From positions 1 to 64,000 of the forward strand of contig QEYB01000515.1 in assembly GCA_017562135.1 (NCBI GenBank): a stretch of 64,000 bases of DNA, given 5' to 3'. Made by a program: the position numbers and the translations under genes. Below are positions 13,051 to 26,900 of this stretch, piece by piece. The notes below the pieces were generated by a model. The model did no database searches, had not been told where the DNA came from, and saw nothing but the letters and a program-made list of their open reading frames with translations. The stretch comes from Dipylidium caninum. Lineage: Eukaryota; Platyhelminthes; Cestoda; Cyclophyllidea; Dipylidiidae. The number at the start of each line of letters is the position of its first letter. Position 1 is the stretch's first letter.

Positions 13051-13957
13051 CAGGAAGAGAAGAGGGCTGCCTGGAAGCAACAAACCCACTACCTTTCTGG
13101 AAAATGTCAACTCCTATGGCCTCTCGATTTTTACTCGTAAGCTGTGAGCTGAGGCCGGGAGACCACTGGGAGAACGCAACGCTGCCTGGGAGCATCACGG
13201 CAAAGCTACTCAGTCCCGAGTCACGGTGTCATGCATGTGGCTGAAAGGTAGCACCCCAGCCTTGCCTTCTCTCGTCGTGGTACGCACCACCTGCTCGAGT
13301 TTATCTTGATTCGGAGTTGTTGAATTTCCTCTGGAGGGGACGTGGAAGGGAGGATATCGAGAGGCAGAGTTTGGGGGTTGGGTGCAGGAGGGTGAGAAAG
13401 AGGTCAACTGTCAAAGCATCGATAGAGATTTGGGAAGAATGTGGCTTTGGAGCTGGTGTTGTTTGTTTGGTGCTTCCTAACAAAGAGTGGCAAACTCTGA
13501 TTGCTGAGGCCATATCAACAACTCTCGTCTGCCTATTTCAGCACCTTTTGACCCTCTCCAAACACCCGCCTTTAGGTCACCCGCGTGCTTAGTTAAAAGT
13601 AAGTAATTAAGTAAAGGCATAACAACCACCAGGCGATGGGATGGAAGGTCGACGGCGAGGAGGAGACGAATCGCCTGGTGCTGAGGCAAAGTGTGAGGCG
13701 TGGTGGCAGGAGCGATGGAGGTCCCGAATTCATCATCTTCCCCTCTCCTGCCTATATTCATTTCCCAAATCCTCTCATCAATCTGTAGCAGCGAGTTTGT
13801 GTATTCCCGTCGACCTAACAGAGTACGAGGCCACCCTGATACCTGGCCACGAACCTCCTCCTCTCTGTGGATGACATGGTCTCAGCTGAAGAAAGGCCGA
13901 CCGGCCAGTCAGTCCCTTCTCACGTCCTGTTTGGTTTTTACTCATGGCACGTGACAA
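13051..13957. other. Unassigned spacer between family A copies 1 and 2
   Basis: Short frames on both strands only. The sequence between two direct family A copies shows no match elsewhere in the window that I could find. Confidence 0.4.
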
Positions 13958-14115
13958 GCCATACCGCCTTCCAAGCTGAGGGAGGATCCCTGAGAGTTAT
14001 TCGGTCTCCGGGGCGAGGAGGAATGAGTGGTTGAATGAATTGCAGTTAGTTGAGCTCAAAGTAAGCGAAAGGCATTTTGTAGACGAGTTGCAGTGAGCTG
14101 TACTTACAACGGGGC

Positions 14116-14122
14116 TATAAAA
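14116..14122 (+). promoter_or_regulatory. TATA box of family A copy 2
   Basis: TATAAAA in GGGGCTATAAAAGTCGC, within the same 220-base cassette as copy 1. Confidence 0.55.
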
Positions 14123-15049
14123 GTCGCTTGAAAATGACGGGGCGAGGCGACGGGCCGCGCTAACTACTATTTTCCACTACCACTTGTCACTGACGGAATC
14201 TCTCCCCAGTGGAGGTGTTCGAGAAGACGAGTGCTACAGAAGGCTGTCAGACCAAGTAGGAGCAAATACAAATCTCCGAAAGGGTCAAGGACACAACACC
14301 CTCTGGCCATCATCACACAGTACAGTAATGTGGGATGGACTGACAAATAAGCACCGAGAGCGAGGGCGCCGTGGTGTTTGAGGTCCCCGACAAGGCCAAT
14401 CAAACTCTTCTCGACAACCTGCCATCTTCACCAACTCGGTGATGGCATTCAGCATGTCTCCGACAAGGCAGACTGCCTTTTGATCTCACGTGTCAAGTGT
14501 TAACAAGTTACCTCACCAGCGCAAACCAGGCGAATTCGCGTCCGCTTTCACTTTGATTGGCACACTGTGTAGGGCAAGTGAAATCCAGCAATTTGAATAT
14601 CCCCACGTGAGTGTAGAATGATGCAAAGCATGCCAAAGATAAGGTGACATTGAGCGTTTATCTGCGAGACCACTAATGTCCTAAAAGGACAAGGAAATTA
14701 ACGAGTGCAGAAGAATTTCCGCCGGTTAGTCGACGTGTTTTCCCCACAGGAGTCATTCAAGGCGCCCCATTTTCACGGTGGTGGCAGCAGTAATTTGGGA
14801 AAGTGCACCATTTTCGACATCTTCAAAAGATGGACGTAATGACTCATGTCGTTTCTGTGCTGCTGTCTGATTGGTGCTTCGAGGACACTTTCCAATTGGC
14901 GGCACCCCCTCGGCGTCCGCCGAATCGATGCTCGAGCATCGATTGAAGTCGACTGGCCGACCAATGGGGAACGGGAAGCGGCCTCAGCTCCGACTCCATG
15001 GTTATTGGATGTCGGAGTGTGTAAAAGGTGAGGCCCACGACGAGTGCAC

Positions 15050-15319
15050 TCCAATCTGGGGTGTCGCAGTTCGTCATGCTAAGTCCTGAAGGCAGTGCGG
15101 CCGAGCTATTGAGTCGCCTCTTGGCCATCATCATCATGTGCATCCCACTGGCGCGTCCGGATCGGAGGCGCTCGCGCGTCATCTTCTCCCGATTGGTGTA
15201 CATGAACATGGTGAAACTTTCGTTTCTCATATATTTGGCTTTACGGATGGCCTTTCGCAGAACTGTAGAGGTGTTCACCCAAGTGCCACGTGAGTTGTCA
15301 ACACTTGCAGCTAAATCGT
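15050..15319 (-). CDS. Exon candidate of an unrecognised protein
   Basis: After an acceptor-like CACGCAG (15,321-15,320) the minus strand stays open with a well-composed translation: DDLAASVDNSRGTWVNTS, then VLRKAIRKAKYMRNESF, then TNREKMTRERLRSGR and a run of four Met from (ATG)n. Further downstream the frame runs into family A sequence and loses protein character, and I find no clear donor. The complementary plus frame (15,028-15,327) is also open, so strand and reality are uncertain. Confidence 0.28.
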
Positions 15320-16960
15320 CTGCGTGACGTGTTTCAAATGCCTCGTTTTTTTTATTCGTCTTTCCAGTCAACATGACGACTCTTTGGTTTGGCTTTCACT
15401 AGTGGGCGTAATTCTTCTACTGCCGCCTCCTGCCCACATTACGCGTCGCTTTACTGTCGTCCGACGTTGTTCCCCCTTATTCTAATAAATCCATTACGAC
15501 TTATGCTCTTCTTCCTACCTCGCCGACGCGATTTGTCTTGTGCGATGGCGTAGATGACCGTGGCGACAAGTTTGGCGTGGCAAAGCTGTGGAATTGGGGT
15601 TGGCGGGTGGGGGGTGGGGGGAGGATCGCATTGCTTAATTGTTTTCAGCTTTTGTTCCAACGCTGGAAAGAGGTTTCGGTGCACGACATTCATGATGATT
15701 GCTTTTGGAAACTCTCGAATAATAAGGCGGGACGTTTTTTCATTTTTGTGGTTCTCCTCGAGGAGGAAGTGACAGTCAAGTCGACTAACGCTGGGGCATA
15801 GGAGTCGTTTGACGCACGTTTCCTCGACCGCCTTCTACTCCCTCCATGAATGCTGGGAGGTGAAAGTGGCGTGAGAGGACGCCTTCGGCGCTGTGTGGCT
15901 CTTGCAGCTTCGCTAGGAGGGTCACTTGCCATTCGCCCTTTGCAATACAAATTCACAAATATACACTGCCGGAACGTAATTAATTACCATCTACATCGAA
16001 CTCGTGTGCTTGACGTGTTCTACGTCTTCTATTATTACACCATCCTTTCTGGCCAACAAGACGGGTGATCTTGTTGGCCAACAGCAATGGCGGCCCTCTC
16101 AGTGTGCCCCACTTTCTTGCTTTACATCCAGATTGGCCTCAACCCCAATGTTACCGCAGTGGAGACGTGTTCACCGCACATTCGACGCGCCTTCACCAAC
16201 AGCGACCCCTGATTCACTTTTGCTCATTTGTGAGGCTCTCCTTTTACTCACTCTCCCACCTCCCTCCTTACTTCAGCTATTTTCATAGTCTTCTCTGTAG
16301 TCCACATAAATCACAACAAATTTGTGGCCTCTGATGGCCTTCTGCATGCATCTCTGAGGCGTTGCTTAATGACTAGAAACTGCCGCTCAGACACCCACAG
16401 TTGATCTGTTTAGATGGTTTAGACAATGGAGAGTGCGAAGCCGTTGGGATTAGCACTCTTGATGGTTGTACGCTCATTGCCTTCGTGTAGGTGCATTCCG
16501 TTACTTGGCTGAAATACCTTTTCCTCCTGTGCCATTCGTGCCTTTTCTCTCAACCAACGTTACCTTGTACACGCCTTCAAGGCTCCCATTTAAGTAAACT
16601 ACTCCATTTATTTCGTGGTCTGCATTAAATGGAAATTCAATTGCTTCACTCACTCTCCGACCAAACCGGCTGGAACGGCTCTCCCCGGGGCTCTGGAGGC
16701 TCCTCGATGGCACGCGGAGGGCTGCCGTGAAACCACACAAGGTCACTAAAGCTTGATGGAAGCGAATTACTGCACCACCTTCTGCATACCGCTTCATCGT
16801 TATTGAGTCCGGCCACTTGGTCATTTTTCACTTACAGGGCTGAGTAGCCGATCCACCACAAATTGCCAGCTACAACGCAAAGAGGCAACTAACTCATGCT
16901 TCACCAACGCCAACTCTCCTCGACCACCTCCCAGCCTCCCAACAATCGTGTTCTCATTCA

Positions 16961-19900
16961 TCATTCCGTGTCCCGTGTTGCACATTAATTTCAACCTGTC
17001 CTCAATGACTTCGTGTGCCTAAACGGCTGCCCTCCGCCCATCTTCTGGGAGCCTCTCGATTCCCAACTTTGCAGTCTACTGTCCCCTTTGTCGCGGAGTA
17101 ATACACAGACAGCGCCACATCGTCGCCGGTGAATAAAGGAAGTGGAGTGATTTTTAGTATACAAAAAGCAGGTTTTGCGGAATCATTAAATCAACAACTA
17201 ATAATGCATCGATGAGTCCCGAATTTCGATGTGTGCGCCCCAGGAGTGGCTCATCACAAGACTGGTGGAGGAGTCTTCGTGTGTTAGTTGAGCAACTTGT
17301 TCCCCACCACCAGCTCCGCCTTCTCATCAAGTAGCACCCAGGCATCAGTGGCGTCCAGTCTAACAGAGGCTGCTAGCAAATGCTGGCTTCGATATATCGC
17401 CAAACAAAGTGCTGCCACTCAACAAAGTGAAGCTCCGAGAAGGGTGAGCAACATCCTCAAACTATTCTCCCAATTTAATTCACATCATTCTCTGTGGCCT
17501 TCAAAATAATTACGTAAATATAGGAGTCATTTTCCCTCGTCTTTCTGCTCTACTTTCAGTCGGCCTTCCCTCCCCCCCGCCCCACGCCCCCCCCCCGACC
17601 TCCAACCTAACTTGTCACGTCAACGGATTCGGTTGAAATGACCTTCGACTGCTTAACATGTGACGTGCCCATTTGGCATTGCATTTGCTCTCATAAATGG
17701 GAGTAATAGGAAGGAGGAGTAGGGAGAGTAGCAATTGAATTGGCTCTCGTAGTTCACACAAGGCAGGGCAAAGCAGAAAAGATAGGTCGGATAAAGGAGA
17801 GGCGGGCAAGTTTGTCCTTTTCCTTTTCTGCCCTTTCCACGAAGATGGAACCGTCGTTAACCTCGCCTCTGCAAGCCACCAATGTGATGACCTCAATGAT
17901 TATGTGTCACCTGGACGATTAAATGTTCAACGAGGCGTTCCATGAGATGACGGAGACGGAGATGGAGATGGAGATGGAGACGAAGACGAAGACGAAGACA
18001 AAGACAAAGACAATGACTAGTAGTACTGCTCCGAAGGGAATGTTAAGTTAACGGAGCCCTCAAATCCACCTTCAATTCATTCAGTCAGCCAGCGAGGATA
18101 CGCCACTGGCGAAGCCACCGACACACTAACTCGACAATAACTCTGCACCAACTGGGTGGTTCTGCTTCACTCCCTCCTAGCAAACCACAAGGTGAGAAGC
18201 AGGCTGTTGATAACAAAACCTTCACCTACTGGGACGCGTTGCCTAACAACGCGCGTTTGCTTCGAAAGTCAGAGACATGTGGTGGCGCAGGTGAGTAGCT
18301 TAAGGTCACCAGCAGAACATCTTTGAAGCACTACCTCCATTATGACCCTAAAAAATTAATGATTTGTTGGTAAGTGCACAGAAAATTGCGCTGCCCGAAA
18401 GACGCGACAACTGCCCACAAGTAAGTGGGGTTGTTATTTCGTGCAATCTCCATGCACAGGCGGAATACAGGAAAAAGCACCTGCACACAGCCTCCCTCGC
18501 CTTGGCTCGTGCGGATGCGCGATGTCATACCCTCCGACAACTGACATCTTAACCTCCCATATAATTGTCCCCGACTAACCAACGAATTTCTGCTAAGTCC
18601 ATCACACCCTAGTGACAAGTGAAGGGAACCGAAGAGCATCTGACAAGTGGATCGCACAATCTTCCGCGTTCGATGATAATTCGTGCGAGTGGCTATCGTG
18701 GCAAAGGGAGAAAACTGCTTGGAGCTTTATTATAAAACAAATGGTGTGTCCTCCGTCGTCAGCACTGAATAAAAGAGCTGCCTCGATGAGGAAGGACGCA
18801 TGTTGGGTCGCCTGATAACCGGTTGATAGGAGTTCAAGTCGAGACTTTCCACGACCCAAATGATCCGCCAGATTTTCCCCGTCTCCAGTAGATGTCGCCT
18901 GTAGCCGTCAAGCCTATGAGTTTGAGGCTATGAAACGAACGTATGTGCGGCTGCGACCGAGAGGCACATTGTAACATGCGCTCGGAGTAAGTATTTGTAA
19001 GTGTCAAAGGTATGCTTCTTACGAATTTGGAAAAATTTATCATGTTTCTATCTCATCTTTCCTTGGTGTTGATAACAAGGAGGAAGTAAGCACGACGACT
19101 GTGAACGCCATTCAATGAACAACTGTTAGTCAAAATAATGCAGGAAAGGCATGCACACATAAAAGCACCAACAACAACTGAAGCCGCCCAAGCCCAGCAT
19201 GCATCCCAAATATGCCTACAGAAGCAGCAGCATGTGAGGTTTGAGCGCCGATACATGCGAGGATCCTGTAACCACTCACAGACACATTCAGGTTCACCAC
19301 GAAAACACCTTCTTCCCCCGGGGCACAGTGTGCACAACATAACCTCCTTCCTGCAACCTCTTCACCTTCACCTTCACCCTCACTGCCGCTTCCTCGTCCA
19401 GTTGCGCCCATGTTCTCTCCCAACACGCCCACTTCAATGCCCTATTTTCATGCAATTGGTTATCAACTAACCACACTCCAAGCTTCACGAAACGCCCCCT
19501 TCATCACCAACTCCTCTCCCCTGAACCACCCAACTGTCGACTTCGGTGGCATGCAGGTAAAGGCTCCTCAACTTCCTATCGAGGCAGAGCTCAGTGCTAC
19601 ATCAGGCTACTCGTCCAATCCTTTTGGACGCCACCTACCAACCTCCGCCACGGCATTTCACCCCAGGTCGCAGAGCGAGGGAAGAGCCTCGCACACGGTT
19701 TACTCATTGTGATGTCCCCGACACAAAAAAAAGTATTTGTGAACAACCTTCAGCTGTTTCGCACCATTGCCCGCCTCAAATAAGCGCCAATGTTACCTTC
19801 ACGACTGCCACCCGGTGAAGACGCAATTTCACACCGATGTCCCCTTCGTCACCAGCCGTGCTAACCACGTCCGCGAGAAAAAAATAAATTGACTATGCTG

Positions 19901-20329
19901 TAGCAAATGCCATGCAAGTTGAAAAGGCTTGATTCTAATGCGTTCTGGCCTCCAACTGATCCCATTCACAAGTCAGAGAAAGGGGAGCAGGGTAATTGTG
20001 GGAAGTAGTGGTGAATTGAATGACTCCGTGCCTGACAACACTCACTCTCCGCTCAGCCTACGGAATCGTTTGCCTCGTGCTTCAATTGTGCGCTGCGAGC
20101 AGCTCTCACAAGTCGCCCGAAGAATGGTTCACTCCCGATGATGAGAAACAGTTAACTCCGTGTCTATTCGCTCTTACAACGTTGCAGTTTACACCTTTTA
20201 AGGTGGCATTTTAAGAATGACTCTCCAGTTGATTGGCATGCGTGCACACCTATGGTGCTTAAATGATGTTCACTGTCGTTACACACTCTCCACCCATCCT
20301 GTTGGAACTCTTCCCTCGTGCCGCAGCAC
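16961..20329. other. Unassigned sequence with short tandem repeats
   Basis: A C-rich run lies at 17,571-17,600 and a GAGATG/GAAGAC/AAAGAC hexamer array at 17,950-18,012. No gene is supported. Frames near 18,340-18,860 and 19,130-19,800 are short and overlap on both strands. Confidence 0.45.
17950..18012 (+). repeat. Hexamer microsatellite (GAGATG)n(GAAGAC)n(AAAGAC)n
   Basis: Three successive variants of a GARAYR-type hexamer. On the plus strand one frame would encode an acidic EMEMET / KTKTKT run, but no open frame of useful length surrounds it. Confidence 0.8.
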
Positions 20330-20600
20330 GGAGTATTGAGGGGATCCCCGAAGACACGCGGAGTGCAGCCGTGACAGGAGACGAAGTCGTTGAATACCAG
20401 TGCGAGTTGAATTACTGAAGAGCCATCTAATTTGAGCTCATCTTTTACGGACTCAGGCCACTTTACTTTTCTATTTCACTTTACAGGGTTGAGTAGACGA
20501 TCCGCCGACCTCGCAGTTGGCTGCGCACCACAGATTTTCAGTTGCACTGAGGAGTGGCTTTAAACCCAACCGTTGACATGCGGCGTATATGACAGCGTCG
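20330..20600 (+). repeat. Fragment of the family A tail region
   Basis: The GGGTTGAGTAGACGATCCGC block and flanks match 12,880-12,990 and 16,840-16,880. No cassette lies nearby. Confidence 0.5.
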
Positions 20601-21182
20601 GGATTTGGTCTCGACGGCTTTTCACGCCTGTCACGTTGCCGCTTAGCACTATGGCCACATCCACACTCGGGGAGAGGAGAGAGGGGGGCCGTCCGGGAGC
20701 ATCACACTCGAATCTGATCAGAGGGGTGGCCAAGCAACCATTCGTTCAGCTGGCCGCCACGGCGGTAGTAGACGCCGACAACTCTTTTTAACAGTCATAG
20801 ACAAAAATATATTCTGAAATCGAGCAGTGCATGATGCCTTCGGGTATGCGAGAGTGGAGGAAGTTAATTCTCTTACACAACTGAGTATTGAAGTCTCTCC
20901 CCCCGCCTCGAAGTGTGCCGCGGGGAAAAGGCTGGTGGTGGGCAGTCAATTGCCTCTTGGCCTGCTAACCCTTAGTGAGTCGCCCCAATTACCAGCAGCC
21001 CTCTCCTGCCCTTCGGTTTGGGGTGGGAAGGAGCTATGATACCCTCTACATCCCGCTGGCTGCGGAAAGGGCCTCATACGCCTTAGTGAAATGTCGCAGT
21101 GGCCTCACGCTGCCCTGGGTGACTTGCTTCCTCCGCCCTAAAGACAGAACCGCCTCCAGCCATTCCTTGCGTGGCCACCCTC

Positions 21183-21268
21183 ACCCGCACCCCCACCCCC
21201 ACCCCCACCCCGGCGCCCAATGCCCCATGCCCCATGCTTCACGCCCCACGCCCCACGCCCCACGCCAC
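21183..21268 (+). repeat. C-rich tandem repeats (CACCCC)n and (CCCCACG/CCCCATG)n
   Basis: ACCCCC hexamers followed by a seven-base series CCCCATG, then CCCCACG. The minus strand is a G-run array able in principle to form a quadruplex. Confidence 0.8.
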
Positions 21269-21417
21269 CCGTTGTCCTTATGTGAATCGAGTGACAAGCC
21301 AGTAGGTCGCCGCAGAACACCACATGTCGATGTGCATGGCGAATGCTTGTGGCTACACATTTATTAGAATTTGTGACGGGGGAAGAGAGGAGTTGTCAGC
21401 CCCATGTCCCCTAAGCA

Positions 21418-21448
21418 GGGAAGGAAGGAAGGAAGGAAGGAAGGAAGG
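21418..21448 (+). repeat. (GGAA)n microsatellite
   Basis: About seven GGAA units just past the tail of family A copy 3. Confidence 0.85.
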
Positions 21449-23794
21449 GGCAAGGGAGGCGGTCGTCAGTACGAGTCGGTGAAGAGGGATGGCGGCGTTG
21501 CCGGCGAAGCCTTCTACGCCTCCGTAATTTTGGCGGTGAAGTCGGCCGCGGCGATGCTACACGCAAAGCAAAAAATTGAGCTAAAGTGAGGTGGACGCTA
21601 CTACTCCAAGCCAAGCAAGCCAACCGTCATGATGGCCGGCGTGGATGGCTGACGAGTTAGAAAAAGGCTGATTACTTACGTTCCGCTGACGTGTACATAT
21701 CTGCCATTCTGTCGGCTCTCATGTGTTTGCGCATTCGGTAAAGCTACTCTGGTGGAGAATACAAATTGACGGCGCCCACGTACCAGCTACCAGCCTCAAG
21801 CTGACTTCTACAAACCGTTGCTACGCTGACAGCCTGGTCACACACTATTCTGAGGCTGCCACGCAGCCGGAATGGAGAGTGCGAAGAAGGTTCGGCGCAA
21901 GTAACGGAGGAGTGACATGAAGAACTGGCGCTGACCGATGGAGAAAAAGAGGTTAGTGGAAAGCTTTCTCCAAAAATAAGTAGATCTACGCTGGTGAATG
22001 TATGCAAAAGGAGAAGAGCAACGTCAGTTCATTTCGGACACGACTGACATCCGAGATGCCTTCCGAGTTTGAATTAAGTAGTAGTCAAAGAGGCAGAATT
22101 TGCACGGCGTGGTTGTTACGTACCTTTTGTGCAAATATTCTCCTCCTATATTTTGTGGTCTCTGAAAGACACTCGCTTGACCAAGCCGTCTGCCCGACGG
22201 ATTCCAGATTAAGTGAGTGGTGGTGGACCGTTCCGAGACAGCCGATCGTGGAGGACCCACTTGTGACGGTGAGCGCAAGTAGAACATGCATCCCTCGGCT
22301 TCCCTATCCTCGTTGGCACATCTACGCCGGGCCGTGTCATTCACCACATCAGTCAACTCCAACGCCAAATCACCGTTTCGAAGACATCGGCATCCCGCAT
22401 CGACTACCGACTTTGCAGACCACGAAGGCCAACAGCAATGCGTCTGATTTGAGGTCACTTCGCGTTCCTCCAGCCGTCCGCCCCTGAATGGGCATAGACG
22501 GGCAAACACCGACGGTTGACTGGTAAAGATTCCACTCCAGTCATTCGTTACTGGGTCGTTTTGGGAGCAGCGCCGAATGTTTACGTTAATTTGGCACGCT
22601 TTCCATTGTATTTCTCCAAAGTGGTCCTGTTAAAACTCACCATTTCGTAGTTATTCCAAATTGTGCCGGATGGAAGGACTGATTAGGTGAGTTGATGAAG
22701 ATCACATTGAAATCGAGCGGCGCGTCAAGATGAAAATGGCTCGATTCGTAAAGTTCGCCTTTGTACCTCCCCCCTGTGGTGATCGAGGGGTGGAACGGTG
22801 CAAAATCGCTTCTGCTGGCGCCGACGTGCCCTATCGCCTGACCACCGTCTTCCCTTTTGTGCGTATTTATTCCCGTTTCCTCGAAGAAATGACGATGTCC
22901 AGAAGGTGTGGTGACCCCCTTTCGGAGATACGAATCTGCTCCTACTTGGTCTGACACGCACCTGTAGTACTTGTCTTCTCGAACACCTCAGGCGAGTTCG
23001 GCATTTGGCGCGTTGCCCTCTCTTCCGCCCGGTAATGAACGGACGTTACTCTTCTTCGTCTTCGCCCATCTGCCAGCACCGATCGACTTGTTTTGTCTAC
23101 TGGAGCAGTAAGTAGAGGAAGCTCATCGTTAACCATCTTTCAGCACGAGTTCTTGGCACCAGTAATCCGTTATTACAGGACCTTCTGAAACGCGGCGAGT
23201 GCTCGCTTGCGGCAACTTTCCTCCACACTCTCACTTCTCCCTGCGTCGATGTGGCGCACCGATACTCGTAGCAGCCGCAGAGTAGAGAGTGAACAGGTTG
23301 CCAGTGTAGCAACGGTATGTAGGAAGTCAGCTAGAGGCTGGGAGTTGGTACGTGGACGTCAGTCAGTTGACTTTTCTTTCATGCACGGATGTTGTGGCCT
23401 TTCATGCAAGCGGCGTGTCGCACTCTCTACGGCTTGGAGCAAGTCCACACAGCACAGCTTTCGCCGTAGTGGCTCCAAGTTGAGCCTAGAAGAAGGCATC
23501 GCTTTCTGTATGCTATTTGTTTCCCTCTGACTCCTGTGGTGGGGGCAGTAGTCCCACTTACCCACGGTTCTTGTCTTTCAGTTGAAACCGTTGGAATGTG
23601 ATGGGGGGGGGGGACACTGGTTGGTTCGATTACTCCATGGCACGGTGGTTGTCTCTACTGGGACTAGGTTGCGACAGTGAACGGTTGCGTCTGTGGCCAG
23701 CGGGATTAAAAAAATGTCGGCAATCGTGGCAATAGCGAGGAAAGAATTCTTTGCCTTGCGAGGACTCTCTCCTCGCCCCGTCTTTTCAAACAAT

Positions 23795-23890
23795 CTTATA
23801 GCCCCGGTGCAAGTAAAGTTCACTTCAACTCGTCTACAGAATGACCTTTGCTTACTTCGAGTCCATCTAACTGCGATCCATTCGTCCACC
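23795..23890 (-). promoter_or_regulatory. Promoter-like cassette, diverged TATA (family A copy 3)
   Basis: On the minus strand, blocks equivalent to GCAGTTAG, CTCGAAGTAAGC and GACGAGTTGAAGTG precede GGGGCTATAAGATTG. The TATA is changed to TATAAG but position and spacing are kept. Confidence 0.45.
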
Positions 23891-23959
23891 GATTCCTCCT
23901 CGCATGCCGAGCGACTTTCACCCCGCGAGCACCCATCCGCTTGCCGACTGGCAGGCGCT

Positions 23960-26900
23960 CCTCTCTGTCGCTTGCATCACTTGCTAAAATGTTTTGCATC
24001 CCCTAAGCGGACCTGTATGTTTCTCTACCCACTTGTTTGATCCTTTTCGAAAATCGTGCAAAAGCCACTTTTGAGACAAGTGGCGTTTCGATGCACAATC
24101 AGTGACAATCATGCGTTGCGAAGTGAGCAACAGAGATTCTCACTTGCCCTCGCGGTCGCCCCATCGACTGCAGCTGCGTCAGTTTGTTCAACAAACGCAC
24201 AGGAGTTTGCTTTTCTCTCCATCATTCACTGTACCATAACGAGTGACAATCTGCGAGTGGTGCTTAAAGATGGGTGAAAAGTTGGGACAGAAAAGTCTGT
24301 TGCTGACTAACCACAACTCGTCGTTAGAGCCGGTGCCAGTTGTTGGGTCTCGCGTTGGAGCAACTGTGGTAGGGATAGATGAAGAGCGATGTGTGCTTCT
24401 ACCTCACTCGCCGCGTTATTCGATCATGTGTTGATTGGCTCATCACGATGAAATATCTCGAGTCCGACGCTCGACGAATGCAATTGGCCCTCATCTTCAA
24501 GACATGCGCCTCCTCTCACCCTCCCACTCTAATCCCAACCAGGGGAACAACAGCTCAACTTCTAACAGAGGGTGTTACGGCTCCCTAGCCCGTGTCCATC
24601 TTGATTTAGAATGAGGTGGAAACAAGCTCGAGTACACATTCCTTTGCGGTTTCTGAGCCACGTCCTTCGTGTCCTACCTTCATGCGATTGGTTATCAACC
24701 ATTCACACTTGCCAGTATTTAATCTTCCCCGCGAGTGGTCGTCATTCACAAATAGCCGAAAAGTGTTTGAGAGCTCGTCGTTGGTACGGGGGTCTTCGAC
24801 GCTGCGACGAACTCTTCTGAGCGCTGCCAATTTCGGCAATGTGGTTGGCAAGTGCGCAGAATATTTCGTTGCAGATTTGAAAGTCCCATCTCGACGTCGG
24901 CGCCCCAATCCCTCGCCGCCGATTGGCGACTCCGTTCACTCAAATTTTAGCGAATCTGGGGTGGCTTTTGACTTTCTCCGTATCAGCAATTCTAGAGGCG
25001 TCGAATTGACGCACACAACCGGGATTCCATACAAGTCGCATGCGTGGGAGGCCGCGTGTCCAGCCTGCCTGTGCCACCGCCACCGCCAACACACCCACTC
25101 CCCTGCTGCCAGGTCACTGTCCTCCTCCTCCTTCTTCTCCTCCTCCTCTCCTATTCGACATGCTTACTGTCGTTGTCACGGCCTCTGACTGACGCCTCCT
25201 CTCCCTCCCCTTGTCTTGCCCCAATCTCTGACCATCTTACTGTCCGATTTTCCCACCAAATTTTTCCACAGTGAAGACTGCGAACTCAACCTGTACGCGA
25301 GGAGTCCGTCAAATAAGCTTAAGCAACCAGAAGCGACAACCTGAAAATGTCAAAAGGAAGCGATTAGCTGGCCGCCCCTGGGTTAACTGTGCGTCCACCT
25401 ACATTGGCCGAGTGAGGCAGATAGGCGGAAAGCATTAGTTAATCCTCAGCTGAGGACAAGTCTTATACAGAGACGCGTAGACCTACTCGCGTGGTGGTTT
25501 CGGCCAATTATGCATTCGGTCTCGTTGATTCATTAGGCCTTCAAGGAGGCCTTGAGGACAGGCCACGAGAAGGCACATCTTGTTAAGATGATTTGGATTT
25601 GTGATTTAGATTTGTGGCGAGGGTACAACCTCTCACCATCCATTGCTCACGACCAACCTCCTGTCAATGGTACTTGCGCCCCAGCGTCGTATGCAGGAGG
25701 AGTTCGCGGTCTCCACTGCGAGATGTGCATGAGAAAATGTGAGCAAGAGATGAAGAAAGGAAAGGACATTACGTTGCTCGGCGATTGAGGCGTGGCAAGT
25801 TGGGGGGAGGGAGAGGAGGCGCCGGCCAGAAGTCATACCAACGCCAGTGGGCATGTCGAATCTGGTGCGAAGGAGAAAGAGGAGGGCAGTGAGGCGGCAC
25901 CAGAGTAACGGGGTTGTTGACGGCTGCAGAGGGAGGCTGGACACTCGGCTGCTCCGGTGGCACATCATGGCATCATGCGAGCCTTCCAAGCATGCGACTC
26001 GGGTACAGATCCCTGCTACGAACGCCGAGTCGACGACTCGTATGTTAGGCTTACGAAGCAGCGCATCACCACAACCACCACATCACCCCCACCTCTGTGC
26101 ACGTTGGTTTAGAATGAGGTGATAACAAACTCGTGTAGGCATTATCTTGTGGTTTCTGCTACTGCCTCAAGTTGATTGACAAGGGAGTCACCCGTCTCCG
26201 GCAGTAGTGGATCCCCGGTGGTGCTCACAGGTTTGGCAAGGAGGTGGACCTGTGCATTTAAACGTCAGGTCCACAGAATGGTGTCCTCGCATGCGAGAAG
26301 TCTGTGCGATCGGCGTTGAACACGACGTGCTCAGAGAAGACCTCCATATTATTAGGCGACTTGTGGTGCACACAGACTAGCGTGAAGACCGGCTGCCTCT
26401 CACTTGCCAAAAGACTAACAGTTGGGTCTGTGGGAGTAATTGTCAGCCCCGTGAGGCAGCCATGGAGCATGAGACGGCCTGATGTGGGTCGAGACCACCG
26501 TAAAGACGAGTTCGAGCCTTTCTGCTCTGCCATCACGTGCATCCATGCGTCGTATTATGCACGTCAAGCATCCAATGGAGTCGTTGGGTGTCGCCCACGT
26601 CTCCGAGTAGTTGTTGAACAATCGGCCATCATACTCGTCAACATTTATTAACGTGTGCTTCGCACAAATGTTCCATAGCGGAGGGTAGGAAAAATGGCTA
26701 TGAGATGTGTCGATGAGACGACGTCGACTGCTAGCCGGTGCCCCTCGAGGACGACCTCGCAATGTCGACCAAAGTCATTTCATCTCTACTTGTCTGCTGT
26801 CATCAAGATTCACCCAAATCCACGCTACATTGCTTTTGTCTAAGAGTGTGGATTTTGTTTTGTCTCCCATGGTTTGTTGGGTGCACCTGGTGTCCTTAAA

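Larger units (their letters stand above)
13958..16960 (+). repeat. Family A copy 2 (plus)
   Basis: The first 370 bases (13,958-14,325) are nearly identical to 10,146-10,517, including the TATA at 14,116-14,122; most differences are single-base indels. Further on, 14,830-15,060 matches 10,850-11,000 and 51,480-51,740 at a lower level, 16,090-16,380 matches 12,160-12,430, and 16,600-16,880 matches 12,660-12,960 (GAGTAGCCGATCCACC). The middle carries sequence not seen in other copies, including the exon candidate at 15.0-15.3 kb. Confidence 0.75.
21360..23960 (-). repeat. Family A copy 3 (minus)
   Basis: The minus strand shows the cassette near 23,890-23,795 (core CTATAAG), the S segment TCAGACCAAGTAGGAGCAG at 22,955-22,935, a block at 22,200-22,330 matching 42,735-42,875 and 62,270-62,400, the TTACTTACGTTCCGCTGACG block at 21,670-21,690, and the tail ATTCTAATAAATG at about 21,370-21,357. 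Order and orientation agree with copies 5 and 7. Confidence 0.78.
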
